Source: Bryoerythrophyllum caledonicum (taxonomy: Eukaryota; Streptophyta; Bryopsida; Pottiales; Pottiaceae). Taken from it: a DNA stretch of 64,000 bases. The notes beneath the pieces are model-generated. The model made no database searches, had not been told where the DNA came from, and saw nothing but the letters and a program-made list of their open reading frames with translations. A program made the translations under genes and the position numbers. Shown here piece after piece: positions 44,703 to 55,631 of the stretch (within the stretch, counting starts at the first letter, position 1; the number at the start of each line of letters is the position of its first letter). The stretch covers positions 11,042,190-11,106,189 of the forward strand of contig OZ020518.1 in the NCBI GenBank assembly GCA_963971425.1, written 5' to 3'.

Positions 44703-45060
44703 CCCCCTAAAACCGTCAAGTTAAGGAATGAGCATATATGGAGAGAGGAGATAATTATAGTATTATTTTTCAATGATAGCCAATAGAATTATAATTCCAA
44801 CCCAAGTGATTTCATATTTTTTTGATGAAAACTGAATTAGTTATGAATTTTCAAACTGTGTAGCCATGTTTAGTGGGTGGCCAGCAATAGGTACCCCCCA
44901 TAACCAACGACCAAAAGTAAGGGTCTTGACTAATAGAAAACATCCATTTGGAGGTGAGTTGGTGGTAATGGGATGGAAGAGGGTTGGATATACCCCAATT
45001 TTATAAGCGTTGGCTATGGGTTTTTGTTGGTCATGGGGGGGGGGCTTACCTTATATGCAG
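44703..45060 (+). repeat. Dispersed repeat R2, copy 2
   Basis: Closely similar to 19471-19800 over its whole length; small indels include a longer G run near 45046 and an extra 'gtcaagtta' near the start. As with copy 1, a Harbinger-type element with GGGCCGCTTCACAC ends lies nearby (45188). Confidence 0.78.
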
Positions 45061-45699
45061 ACTGTGTTACGGGATCTCGAGAAGACCGTCTCAAGAGAGA
45101 CATAGGGGATAGTAGGCTTTGAGGAAAACACTACGCGGCTCCTGAAATACAACAACTTAGGAACACAAAATATCCATTAAACAATAAGGGCCGCTTCACA
45201 CTTGGCCAAGTCAACGGACCGTCCATCAAAAATTTCAGCCCAAACAATGTCAAGAGGCCAATTTTTTTGCTAAAAAAATACATTAAAATATACACATTGA
45301 AGCCTTTGACGAGTTGTGGTGTGAAGCCCCAAAGGTCAAGTCAAAAGGCCAAACCCCATACCATTTGCAAAGATTCCAATCATTTCTTACTACATGAATG
45401 GATCAATTTTCTGGAATTTTCCTCTCTCTCTCGCTCTCTCTTTTACCTTAGATTCTAGAAGAGAATAAATTCTTGTTCTACTTTTGGTTTTCATGGTAAT
45501 GAAGTATGTTGTAGTGGGCATTTTGGCATTGCAAAAACTTGCAATATTCCAACAAAATGTACAAATGTTGATGATGGCCGTATTTATTGCTCAAGAATGG
45601 AGGGTGGATTTTGGGAGGTCTTGTTGGCAATTTAAAGGTATGGAGGATTATTAGCCATGATTGGTGATTTATTTGGGATAAGGTTTGAGTAATACTTTG

Positions 45700-46698
45700 G
45701 TGATTGTAAGGGAATGTTGTGAGGCAATTAGGATTCATCTACAACCATTGATTTTTAAAAAGCCAACATATATGAGGATGAGGAAGATTGCCTTGAATTT
45801 GAAGCATTGCACGACATTCCCCATATATTAGGTGCAATAGATGGGAGTCATATTTCTGTCATAGCACCATCTCACAATCCTATAGCATATTAATGTAAAA
45901 AAGATTTTTATTCTTGTTTGCTCCAAGGGGTTGTAGATGCGGAATGTAAGTTCGGGACAATGACTTTGGATGGGTCACGCAAATTCATGATTGGGCTTTA
46001 TTTTAGAAATCAGAAATAGGAAAGAAGACTCTAAGAGGTTTATTTTCACCCTTTAAATTTATATACGATGCCGCATATCCTATGTGGCTCTAGTTTTATT
46101 CACCACTCAAGGAAGGGAGTGATGGTTTACTTAGGAGAAAAACTCATTGGAACTTCATCCAATCAAGCACTCAAATGGCGGTTGAAAGGGCTTTTGGATT
46201 CTCAAGGGTAGATGGCGTATATTACTTAAGCGGATTGATATGCCGCTTCAAAACGTACGGGATGTAGTTACTCGTGCATTACGTCTCCATAATCTATGTA
46301 TTATGGACAAAGATGAATTCAACATGGATTGGGTGAAGGATGCAAAAATGGAGTTGCAAGAAGAAGCTAATAGGGCTCTAGGAAATTTGCGAGAAGTAGA
46401 CATGTTCAAAGCACTTGAGTCTTCATTGAGGGAAATGAGAGAATTACAAAAAGACAATCATGAAGCTGAGGAGACACCATTCATAGAACTGGGAGAAGAA
46501 AAAGAAGAAATGGAAGAAACTAATAGAGGTCATGAAGAAACAAAGAAGGAGCGAGTTGGAAAAATGAAGAACATGTTGACCGAAGCAACTCGGGTCCATA
46601 GTATTAGCGGACAGCTTTTACAAGGCTCATGTAGCTCAAAAATAAAGGTCCAATTCAAAAATTGTACCTATAGTGGTTTGAGTTATGAATCGGAGTAA
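45700..46698 (+). pseudogene. PIF/Harbinger transposase (DDE, HARBI1-like), broken
   Basis: Fragments in order: ECCEAIRIHLQPLIFKK near 45690-45760, IPHILGAIDGSHISVIAP with the first Asp near 45820-45860, a stop (TAA) near 45893, VVDAECKFG near 45930, YDAAYPMWL, then MAVERAFG near 46173 with the catalytic Glu. A one-base deletion just after that shifts the frame; the open frame resumes as MPLQNVRDVVTRALRLHNLC (46240) and runs to 46698 with a long Glu-rich tail. Stop and frameshift make it inactive. Confidence 0.85.
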
Positions 46699-46809
46699 AT
46701 CTAGAACTTGTTAATTAGGCGATCATATTATTGATCTACTTTCTTTAATAGTTGATTTGTTCTCTCAAATGTTTTCATTAATCCTACACTAGTTTCTGCC
46801 ATCCTCTCA

Positions 46810-47858
46810 AAAATCACTAGAGATCTCTTAAAAAAACCATGTTTACCTTTTGATGTTGGCGATGGTGTTGATGACGGTGTCGAAGACGGCATACTATCCA
46901 CCTCGAGAAGAGAATTGGCTAAATTTTTTGTGATGTCATTAGCTGTAACCGAAACATGCTTAAATACGTGCTCGGCTTGATGATACTACTCGTCCATTGC
47001 ATCATAAAATTTTCTTTCTTGGCAATTGTTGCCTAAAATGACATTTGCCAATTTGTCCTCTTTGTAAAAAACAAAAACTTGAGTGAATTTCTTGTGGCAA
47101 GCTGTGGCCCTACTCTTGAACTTTGGAAGCATTACAACCATCCTTGTGTGTAACCATACCCTTGAGTCGATTCCTACACTCAAGAGAAACAAAAATTGAG
47201 CCAAAATTCTCAAAATGGGAGGGAAAGAACAATTGCAGCACATGTTGGAAGCTAAAACAAAGACTGTAAATCGTAATTGATATAAAAGAAGGATAATCAC
47301 GCGTATGTACACCCAAGGAGGGAGGAAGGAAGGCTCTCCATGGGTGTGGGGAGCTCTCTAGTGATAAGGAAGAGACTAGGGCTCAAACCCCAACGCCCTC
47401 GCCCTTCATGCCCATGCAATAGGGAAAAAGAGGGGCCGTGGTGGTCAGGTGCTAGCAGCAAAGGCCTTTAAGCCTTAAATTGGGCCTCCAATTGGCCTCT
47501 CAATCCTCAAACCTTTTGCAAATTTCAGGGTTTACGGATTAAAAAATTTACCTTGCTTATTGCCGTTTCTCTTGAAATCGGGCTACATCTCTCCTCTTTG
47601 ACCACCACGTCTTTTGCAACATTTTTCTTTGGGGTAGCCTTCTTTAGAGCAACTTTTTTTTGAGGACTCTATAATTTCACAATCCTCTCCGTCAAAAATC
47701 ATCTCTATAATTCTTTCCATTTCTACTCTTTCTATCGCTTGCTCTCTAACTTGAGCTAAAAAGGATTGAAATACACCACACAAATTCAGCCCATAAAAAA
47801 TTTCCGAACTTTCAAGGCTCCTTGCTATAGTAACAAAGGTTTTTAGAAAATTATTCAT
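46810..47858 (-). pseudogene. Harbinger accessory Myb/trihelix-like protein, broken
   Basis: Minus-strand fragments 47858-47583 and 47312-46986, with continuation to about 46810 (KHVSVTANDITKNLANSLLE), give a Lys/Glu-rich start and a conserved block FKSRATACHKKFTQVFVFYK, EDKLANVILGNN, ERKFYDAMDE. That block is typical of the second ORF of plant PIF/Harbinger elements, which helps import the transposase and bind ends. Stops split it. Confidence 0.7.
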
Positions 47859-48896
47859 CTTTTCAAAGCGTGCAAAAACAACAAGAATAAGAACGCCAAC
47901 ACCTCAAAAAAATCAAGAGAGCCAACCTAAATTTTTTTGTGAGAGAGAACAAAAGAGGAAGAGAAACAACCACTTTTCAGTCCTTGGAAAAAAACGGCCA
48001 TTTTCCCTTGTATCAAAAAAATTGGCTATTTTGATCAAATGGTCCAGATCTTGTCAGATTTTGATTATTTTATTAATAAAATTGAAGGACTCTCAAAAGA
48101 AATTTGGATCAACTAAAATGGGCAACCCACGTTTTGCTCGAGAGGTCATTGCCTTGGCGCCAAAACTCTCCAAAAGTACTGCCATGTAGGCACAATGGAG
48201 GACGACGGCCTTTGGACTTCGGGCACAAGTGTGAAGGCCCAAAGGCCAAACTTTGGCCATTCTAGCAATCTCATTAGTGAAAACCAACGACCTCTTGACT
48301 TGGGCATCAAGTGTGAAGCGGCCCTAAGATACTAAAGAATACTTACCATAATGTAAGGAGACATGTGTATCTTGGTTGCTTGCCAGGACTTTCTTCCAAA
48401 TAATGAACTTGGTGTGAACGTTGGAGCAATGTTTCATCTTGAGGGCAATGAAATTGCCCATTGTCCCCTCCGGAATGTATAGTCCCCTTCAATAAAGTTA
48501 TGTGCTTTTCCAGAACCTAACAACCACAGTTCAAGTATGGGCAACTTTAAAAGAATCTTTTACATTGACCATCGTGGGCATTACACCCATAATTGGCATT
48601 GTGCCATGCAACTCTTTGTCTAGTCACCTACCAAACCTTGATTTGATAACAAACATGCAAAAGATCTAGATTTTTTGAAGATTTTTCACATCATTATTGA
48701 AAAGATGTCAAGAGTTTAGTGCTTGCATCGGACACAAACTTCTACTGCGACACCACATCCTGTTTCTTTTGGAATTGGGCATTAATAAGAATGTTGTTGG
48801 CGCCTTGTTTTTTAAGTACATACATGGGTTGTTGATTCTACCACCTCTTGGCAAATTGAAGTGATTATTTTGAAGAGATATTGTGCTCATTGATGT

Positions 48897-49158
48897 GGAC
48901 CACCATAGTCCACCTAATTATGGTGGGGGGTCCCAAGGCCTCGTTGTATGGGGACCCACAAAGCCCTTGGGGGAGATGACATGTCGGTTGTCTCTAAGGC
49001 AATTAGTGTAGGGAAGCACTTAGTGTAGAAAAGTGTTTACCCTCGAGAGGGGGAGTAGTTCTATTACACTAGCCTATGTCTCATAGCCATATGCTTAGTG
49101 AAGAGGATGAACAAACACTATATTCACGCCGGTCTCCTTCGGAAACAGGAGTTCTTTT
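48897..49158 (+). mobile_element. 5'-truncated SINE inside the Tc1-like element (family S1, copy 3)
   Basis: 262 bp matching the S1 body from just after the tRNA-like head ('ccaccat', then 'attatggt(g/c)ggggg', 'cacttagtgtag') to the 3' end. Flanked by tcattgatgt at 48887-48896 and 49159-49168. It is the only copy on the plus strand. Confidence 0.9.
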
Positions 49159-49595
49159 TCATTGATGTAGTAGCGGTATGAGGTGATTTTGGTGATAAGA
49201 TTGCAGATTTTTAAAGGCGGATCGTGAATTGGAATGTTACATTTTTTGTATTCTTGAAAGAAGTAATAGAATTGGAGGAAGGTATAAGGTATGTCAATTA
49301 TTCAACTTGAATGTCAAAGTGTTGTGAACATTCAATGACAAGTTTTGGTGTTTATTTTCAAATATTTGGTGGTGTTTATTTGAGTTGCAAGTTTGTTTCA
49401 TAGCTGGTTTGTGGCAACCAACTTTTGTAGCATCAAAATTCTTCAATAGCACTTACATTTTTTAAGAAGGCATTCGATTCAAAGATATTGTAGCGTTGTG
49501 AAGTAAATTTCTTGCTACATACATAATGAGTAATTCTAGTGAATGCAAGCTAGATATCCAATTTAAATTGTACAACCATAAAGACTAGTCTAGAG

Positions 49596-50600
49596 TTGAC
49601 AACAAATGAGAAAGCAGTTCTAGTTGGTATACACGAAGCCAAGATGATAAGTGCGATTATTGCAAGGAATTTGGACATGCCAAAGACGGCTATCTATATT
49701 GTCATCAAAAACTTCAAGCTTTGCGGGCCTGTGGAATCTCTTCAACCAACAGGCCGACCTCAAAAACTTAATTTGCGTGATATGAGGGAGCTTGGCAAAC
49801 TATTTACGAAAAATCAAAACTTTTGGCTTGTTGGAATCATTGAAATGGCTGTCAAAGTCAGCCCCAACACATTGTAGAAGACTATTTGAAATCTTAGTTC
49901 TAGCAATCGAATTGCAGTAAAGAAGCCATTTATGAGTATGAGACACAAGGAAACAAGGTTAGAATTTGCCAGAGAGCATGTGCATTAAACTGCCAAAGAT
50001 TGGAAGGATGTCATATGGACAGACAAATCTACATTTGAAATTGGAAAGAGGTCGCGAGAAGTGAAGGTTTGGTGTCAATCTTATGGACGCTATTCTTGGG
50101 ACTATTTAGCACCAACATTTAAGTCCGGCTACACATTGGTCATGGTATGAGGTGCCTTTACAGGATTTGATATATGTCCACTAATTATCATGCCTTGTGA
50201 TAGATGGACAAGCAATAATATTGTGGAACTAATTTACAACAGTTGGTTGAGTGGGTTTTATTTCATATACAAAAGCCGTAGCAACCTTATACTCATGGAA
50301 GATGGCGCTCATGTGAATCAAACTAGCCAATCAAGGATTTCTAGAGAAGCGCATCAAATGAGAAAGCTCAATTGGCCTGCAATTTCACTGGATTTGAACC
50401 CTTGGATTGAAAACCTTGGAAAGATAGTAAAAGACTTTGTACAAAAAGAAGTCCTATCAAAGAATAAAGAAGAATTGGTCAAGATCATTCAATGGGCATG
50501 GAAAAGTGTAAGTCAAGAGATTATAGACACTCTCATTTTTAGCATGCCTTCCGGTGTAATAGCTATTATGAATGCTCGAGGCGGGCATACAAAGTGGTAG
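49596..50600 (+). pseudogene. Tc1-like transposase, DDE_3 type, broken
   Basis: The first fragment (49596-49877) has a helix-turn-helix type N-terminus (IIARNLDMPKTAIYIVIKNF, TGRPQKL). A middle part, interrupted by stops, has VIWTDKSTFEIGKRS with the first Asp. The last fragment (to 50600) has LILMEDGAHVNQT with the second Asp, NWPAISLDLNPWIENL and the ending VIAIMNARGGHTKW, as in Tc1 transposases. In LDLNP(W)IENL the extra Trp interrupts the usual LDLNPIENLW block, a further sign of decay. Confidence 0.88.
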
Positions 50601-50960
50601 CTAATTTGTTAATAAAATATCTGTTATTGTGTGATTTTACAAGTTTGTCGAGAAATATTTGAGGGACATAAAAGTAGACTCTATTACCTTTTAAACGTAC
50701 CTTACAATTTTGGATTTGGAGCTTTTTTTGAGGTTGTATTGGCATTTTGAATTTGTAGTTTTCTCACAGTTTCGGCAGTCTTTTTATCTCTATACGTAAC
50801 TTTATTGAAGGGGACTATGCACAAGGAGGTATTGCCACTTTGCACTTTAGCACGGTGCTCACCACCGTCACATCTTGTCACAGATTGTGCAAGGAACTAT
50901 CTTGAAAGCACTCCAACATGGTCCCCCACAAAGTTTAGGAAGTGGTAATCTCACTTCAAG

Positions 50961-51056
50961 AAGAAGAACTCCGGTCTCTGATGGAGACCAGAGTGAATAA
51001 AGTGTCTGTCCGTTCCATCACTAAGACCATGTCCACCAGACATAGGTTTAGTAGTA
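50961..51056 (-). mobile_element. 5'-truncated SINE (family S1, copy 4)
   Basis: About 96 bp of the S1 3' end on the minus strand, with hairpin GGTCTCCATCAGAGACC and a TTCTTCTT tail. Flanked by the 14-bp duplication aatctcacttcaag at 50947-50960 and 51057-51070. Confidence 0.9.
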
Positions 51057-51192
51057 AATCTCACTTCAAGTCCTTATAAGTGAATGGCCCAGCTCGAGGA
51101 AACATTGTGGTATAATTCCTGAAGAACGTATAAATGCTTCTCCATGTAAAACTGTTTGCAGTCGGCCACCCACGAGGTATCCTCAACCTTAA

Positions 51193-52013
51193 CCCCTAAA
51201 GTCGAAATCGACCAGAATGTGGTCGATCTGACTCTGGTCAGGCTCTCAGTTACTAAATTTAGATCGTATGAAGTTACAACCTTTTGCAGGTTGTAGAGTT
51301 TTCCCATACCTTTAAAATGACACCATTCAAGCTTCAAAATTCCTCATACTTTAGGAGATATTCACGGTCAAAGTTTGAAAACACTGTCAGGGCATGCTGA
51401 AATCTGCCCAAAACTGCGGTTTATGCTCATTTATTCTCAAAATCTGCCCAAAATCAATTAGATCGCAGTAACTTCAAAAATTCACCAAAAACTGAGATTT
51501 TTTTTTTTTCGAATTTTGTTTTTCGTACATGTAAAAGAGGCAGTAAAGCATGATCTCACCGTTTAAATTTTCAGTCCGATAATTTTTTACATGCCTTTTT
51601 AATTGTTGAAAATGGGCATTTGTATTTGTATTTCAGCATACCTCCATGTGAAAAATTAAGCATTTCTTTAGGTTTTATAGGTCCTATGAGGGTAAAAATT
51701 ATATGGACATATTCCTTACTCACATAGGAACAAGAATTTGAAGAGCCTCATGTCAAATTTCCTTTCAAAAGTGGTTTTTTGGGCCCCCAAAACAATAGTT
51801 TTCCATTCTACAACAAGGAAAAAATCTTTTTTTTAACTTTGAACATTACGATCTCACAAATGGTGAGGAATTTGAATCTAAGATTCCGTATGCATGTACA
51901 TGTACAAGTTAGGTACTAGATCTTACAGTTACATACTCAAAAATTTGTCAAAAGTTAAAAATTTTCACCGTGCATTGAAAGAGGGCAGTTTTGAGGGCTT
52001 TCGACTTTAGGGG
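51193..52013. mobile_element. 821-bp piggyBac-like element (family P3)
   Basis: TIR CCCCTAAAGTCGAAA is identical over 15 bp at both ends, with TTAA at 51189-51192 and 52014-52017. The interior is AT-rich and has no transposase. It is larger than and unrelated in sequence to family P1 apart from the first bases. Confidence 0.82.
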
Positions 52014-52590
52014 TTAACATCAACTGCACACACAGCTGGGGCAGGTAGAGGAAAATCTTTGACTGTAACACCAGTATCTCTACAAAACCTAAACACTTGG
52101 GACCGCCTCTACCGCAACACGGACACTGTTCCAAGACACCAAAATAAAAAATGTGAACATGACCCTCAATTCCAATTGCAAATATTCATACCCGAGAAAG
52201 TATAATGAAAACATGCTATTTGAGACTAATTTTGAAATAGCCGACATAATGCGGACGAAGGAGGACATGGCATGGAACGTTCACGAAAATCACGTTTTAG
52301 TGCCTAGGGTTTCCAGTGCACTCAACGTGCTGATAAGTCACTCCAACTCTAGAATGAAGGAGCGGTTTTGGTGACGTGGCCAGACGACACCAGCAGGCAA
52401 AACTTGACTTGCCATGGTTGACCACGAAGGACAAACACTAGAGGAAAACACCGGGAGTTTGGTAATGAGTTGCAAAATATACAAAATGGAGTTTACTATT
52501 GAAGGACCACCGAAACTACTTCCGATGTTCACTGGAATTGTATACTCTTTCCATCAGGCTCCAAATCAAACTCACAATCAGACTCTTCCT

Positions 52591-52750
52591 CAGTGCATCA
52601 CCCCAGAATACTTCACACTACATCAGTGCATCACCCCAGAAAACTTCACACCACATCAGTGCATCACCCCAGAAAACTTCACACCACAACCAAATCAAAC
52701 TCACAACCACACTACATCAGTGCATCACCCCAGAAAACTTCACGCACCAT
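52591..52750 (+). repeat. 33-bp tandem repeat, three units plus a displaced fourth
   Basis: Units start at 52591, 52624 and 52657; a 28-bp interruption precedes another at 52718. Each begins 'cagtgcatcaccccagaa'. The unit is 11 codons, so frames run through it; the surrounding open frame (52414-52821) has no family support. Confidence 0.9.
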
Positions 52751-53498
52751 CGGTGTCTTGGAATATGATCCACGAAAACGGTGCGAAACTGTGGAGTCTC
52801 ATCCTTTTCCAGAGATGGTGAGCCTGGTCAGGCGAAGATTCTCTCAGCGAGCTCCGTGATTTGTCGTCGCGGCAGAGCGCGTCTATGAACAGCGCCGAGG
52901 AAAGGAAACCACAAATCATTCTTCACCCCAATACCATGAACAGTGAGAGAATCTGAAAGTCGAGCTCGGAAATGGTCACCCTGTATTTTCATCTGGGCTC
53001 CCATAATGAAGACCCGAAGACGACTCCAGGTCAATAACTTATCCAACAACGAACTGGTGGTTCAAGCCCTCAACTGTTTACTACAATTTTACTTACGTCA
53101 CCACGTTGACGGCCCCCTTTTTTCTGAACTTTTCCATTGGGAGGTCAAAACGTGTGCCCCGAGATTATGAAAGGAAACGCCGACGTCCTCATGCAAGCCC
53201 CATGTGACCCCACAGTCGCCATGGAATTCAAAGTCACGTCGTTTCTCTCCGTGTCCATTCTCATGTAAATCCTTGGCTTCACACTCCAACTCCTCATCTT
53301 AGTGGAGGCGCTTCATTCTCATATATGTCCTTGGTCTCACATTCCAGCTCCTCATCGATCTCAGTCGAGGTGCTTCAATCGTTCGTTTCTGTAGAGATTT
53401 CTAAGATCAACTCTTTAGCCAGAAATAAATATTCAGCATCCTGGGACATCACAGGCTGAGAGGTTTCTAATCGGACAAAGTGCACCACACTGAGCTCT
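52751..53498. promoter_or_regulatory. Upstream region of the PAL gene
   Basis: No gene is supported here. The last 300 bp before 53499 contain a short direct repeat ('cttggcttcacactccaactcctcatc' near 53271 and 'cttggtctcacattccagctcctcatc' near 53330). That repeat could be regulatory or simply local duplication. No clear TATA box or classic AC element was identified by eye. Confidence 0.4.
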
Positions 53499-55631
53499 AT
53501 GGCTCCACAGATGAAGCTCGATGAGGCGGCTTTCTGCAATGGATCAGTAGGCGCGGATCCCCTCAACTGGGCCAAGACAGCGGCGGCCATGGAAGGCAAC
53601 CATTTGGACGAGATCAAGCGCATGGTGGCGACATACTTCGACTCCGACGAGGTCGCAATCGAGGGCGTGAACCTGACCGTGGGCCAAGTGACCGCCATAG
53701 CGCGCAGGCCGGAGGTCCAGGTCGTGCTGGACGCGGCCAATGCGAAGGCGAGGGTGGACGAGTCGTCCAACTGGGTGCTGAGCAAGATCATGAGCGGCGG
53801 GGACATCTACGGCGTCACCACGGGGTTCGGCGCCACCTCGCACCGCCGCACGCAGCAGGGCGTGGAGCTCCAGCGCGAGCTCATCCGCTTCCTGAACGCG
53901 GGCGTGCTCGTGAAGGGCCACTCGCTGCCGGCCGAGACCGCCCGCGCCGCAATGCTGGTGCGCACCAACACGCTGATGCAGGGCTACTCGGGCATCCGGT
54001 GGGAGATTCTCGCGGCCATGGAGAAGCTCCTGAACGCGCACGTCACGCCCAAGCTGCCGCTGCGCGGGACCGTGACGGCGTCCGGCGACTTGGTGCCCTT
54101 GTCGTACATCGCCGGGCTGCTCACCGCGCGCCCGAACTCCGTCGCCATCACGGAAGACGGACGTGAGGTGTCCGCCCTGGAGGGCTTGCGCATCGCCGGC
54201 GTCGAGAAGCCGTTCGAGCTGCAGCCCAAGGAAGGGCTGGCGCTCGTGAACGGCACCGCGGTGGGGTCTGCGCTGGCGTCCACCGTCTGCTTCGACGCGA
54301 ATCTGCTCGCGCTTCTCGCCGAGGTTCTGTCCGCACTCTTCTGCGAGGTGATGCAGGGGAAGCCGGAGTTCGCTGATCCGTTGACGCACAAGCTGAAGCA
54401 CCACCCCGGGCAGATGGAGGCCGCGGCCGTGATGGAGTGGCTCTTGGATGGGAGCGATTTCATGAAGGCCGCCGCCAAGGTGAACGAGACCGATCCTTTG
54501 AAGAAGCCGAAGCAGGACCGGTACGCGCTGCGCACGTCCCCGCAGTGGCTCGGGCCGCAGGTCGAAGTGGTGCGCGCTGCGACCCACGCCATCGAGCGCG
54601 AGATCAACTCCGTGAACGACAACCCCATCATCGACGCCGCGCGAGGCATTGCGCTCCACGGCGGCAACTTCCAAGGGACACCCATCGGGGTCTCCATGGA
54701 CAACCTGCGCCTCGCGGTGGCGGCCATCGGCAAGCTCATGTTCGCGCAGTTCAGCGAGCTCGTGAACGACTACTACAACAACGGCTTGCCCTCCAACCTC
54801 TCCGGCGGCCCCAACCCCAGCCTCGACTACGGCATGAAGGGCGCCGAGATCGCGATGGCGTCGTATCTCTCCGAGCTCAACTACCTCGCCAACCCGGTCA
54901 CCACGCACGTCCAGAGCGCCGAGCAGCACAACCAGGACGTGAACTCCCTGGGGCTCGTGTCCGCGCGCAAAACCGAGGAGGCCGTGGAGATTCTCAAGCT
55001 CATGAGCTCGTCGTTCCTGGTGGCGCTCTGCCAGGCCATCGACCTCCGCCATGTGGAGGAAACCATGCAGGCGGCCGTGAAGCAGGTCGTCTCGCAAGCA
55101 GCCAAGAAGACGCTGTTCATGAGCAAGGACGGCACGCTCCTCCCGTCGCGCTTCTGCGAGAAGGACCTCCTGCTCGTCGTCGAGCGCCAGCCCGTCTTCT
55201 CCTACATCGACGACGCCGCCAGCGAATCCTACCCCTTGATGGAGAAGCTGCGCGCGGCGCTCATCTCCCACGCGCTCAAGCTAGCCGACAAGGACGCCTC
55301 CAGCTCTGTGTTCGCCCAGATCCCCGTCTTCGAAGCTGAGGTGCAGGAGCGGCTGCGCATCGTGGTGCCGATCGTCCGAGAAGCGTCTGACAACAAGGGA
55401 TTGTCTTCCGTCGCCAACAGGATCCACAGCTGCAGAACGTATCCATTGTATGAATTCGTGCGGGCCGAGCTCGGGACGCAGCTCCTGTCTGGGCTGCGGA
55501 CCGTGTCGCCCGGAACCGAGATCCAGAAGGTGTTCGAGGCCATGTCCGAGGGCAAGCTCATCCGCCCTCTTCTCCGATGCGTGCAGGGATGGAACGGCGC
55601 CCCCGGACCTTTCCCAGCTCAACAACAGTGA
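53499..55631 (+). CDS. PAL: Phenylalanine ammonia-lyase, intronless
   Basis: PAL deaminates L-phenylalanine to trans-cinnamate, the entry to phenylpropanoids, lignin-like polymers and flavonoids, as a cytosolic homotetramer. The single frame encodes 710 residues, the standard length. Visible residues are the catalytic Tyr104 in [14 protein letters not shown], the Ala-Ser-Gly triad (194-196, in [16 protein letters not shown]) that forms the MIO cofactor, Phe131-Leu132 in IRFLNAG (Phe-preferring rather than Tyr-preferring), [16 protein letters not shown], and [14 protein letters not shown]. The C-terminal shielding domain is complete. Angiosperm PALs usually have one intron at a fixed place; this gene has none, as reported for several early land-plant PALs. 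Start chosen: first ATG, agreeing with family length. All catalytic residues are intact, so it should be active. Confidence 0.97.
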   Translation: MAPQMKLDEAAFCNGSVGADPLNWAKTAAAMEGNHLDEIKRMVATYFDSDEVAIEGVNLTVGQVTAIARRPEVQVVLDAANAKARVDESSNWVLSKIMSGGDIYGVTTGFGATSHRRTQQGVELQRELIRFLNAGVLVKGHSLPAETARAAMLVRTNTLMQGYSGIRWEILAAMEKLLNAHVTPKLPLRGTVTASGDLVPLSYIAGLLTARPNSVAITEDGREVSALEGLRIAGVEKPFELQPKEGLALVNGTAVGSALASTVCFDANLLALLAEVLSALFCEVMQGKPEFADPLTHKLKHHPGQMEAAAVMEWLLDGSDFMKAAAKVNETDPLKKPKQDRYALRTSPQWLGPQVEVVRAATHAIEREINSVNDNPIIDAARGIALHGGNFQGTPIGVSMDNLRLAVAAIGKLMFAQFSELVNDYYNNGLPSNLSGGPNPSLDYGMKGAEIAMASYLSELNYLANPVTTHVQSAEQHNQDVNSLGLVSARKTEEAVEILKLMSSSFLVALCQAIDLRHVEETMQAAVKQVVSQAAKKTLFMSKDGTLLPSRFCEKDLLLVVERQPVFSYIDDAASESYPLMEKLRAALISHALKLADKDASSSVFAQIPVFEAEVQERLRIVVPIVREASDNKGLSSVANRIHSCRTYPLYEFVRAELGTQLLSGLRTVSPGTEIQKVFEAMSEGKLIRPLLRCVQGWNGAPGPFPAQQQ

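Larger units (their letters stand above)
45188..48323. mobile_element. PIF/Harbinger DNA transposon with decayed transposase and Myb-like ORFs
   Basis: Perfect 17-bp TIR GGGCCGCTTCACACTTG at both ends, flanked by TAA at 45185-45187 and 48324-48326, the target type of this superfamily. The 3.1-kb interior has a transposase remnant on plus and a convergent Myb/trihelix-like remnant on minus, the standard two-gene layout. It is the likely parental form of the deleted element at 11494-19469. Confidence 0.93.
48482..50815 (+). mobile_element. Tc1-like DNA transposon with nested SINE
   Basis: TIR GTCCCCTTCAATAAAGTTA is identical over 19 bp at both ends, flanked by TA at 48480-48481 and 50816-50817, the Tc1/mariner target. 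The interior holds one broken transposase (49596-50600, plus) and a SINE at 48897-49158. Without the SINE it is about 2.06 kb. Plant members of this superfamily are mostly mariner-like; a Tc1-type transposase is notable. Confidence 0.9.

Noticed and set aside
1594-52750. CRISPR-like regular repeats (26, 33, 36 and 53 bp arrays)
   Set aside because: The arrays are directly tandem with no unique spacers, and the genome is a plant nuclear one.
52414-52821. 135-codon open frame with repeated QCITPENFT units
   Set aside because: The frame is kept open by a 33-bp tandem repeat; nothing outside the repeat looks coding.
53544-55271. 575-codon antisense open frame within PAL
   Set aside because: A shadow of GC-rich codon use in PAL; its composition (His, Arg, Gly, Val) has no domain content. 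The same reasoning applies to antisense frames over the kinase and ligase genes.
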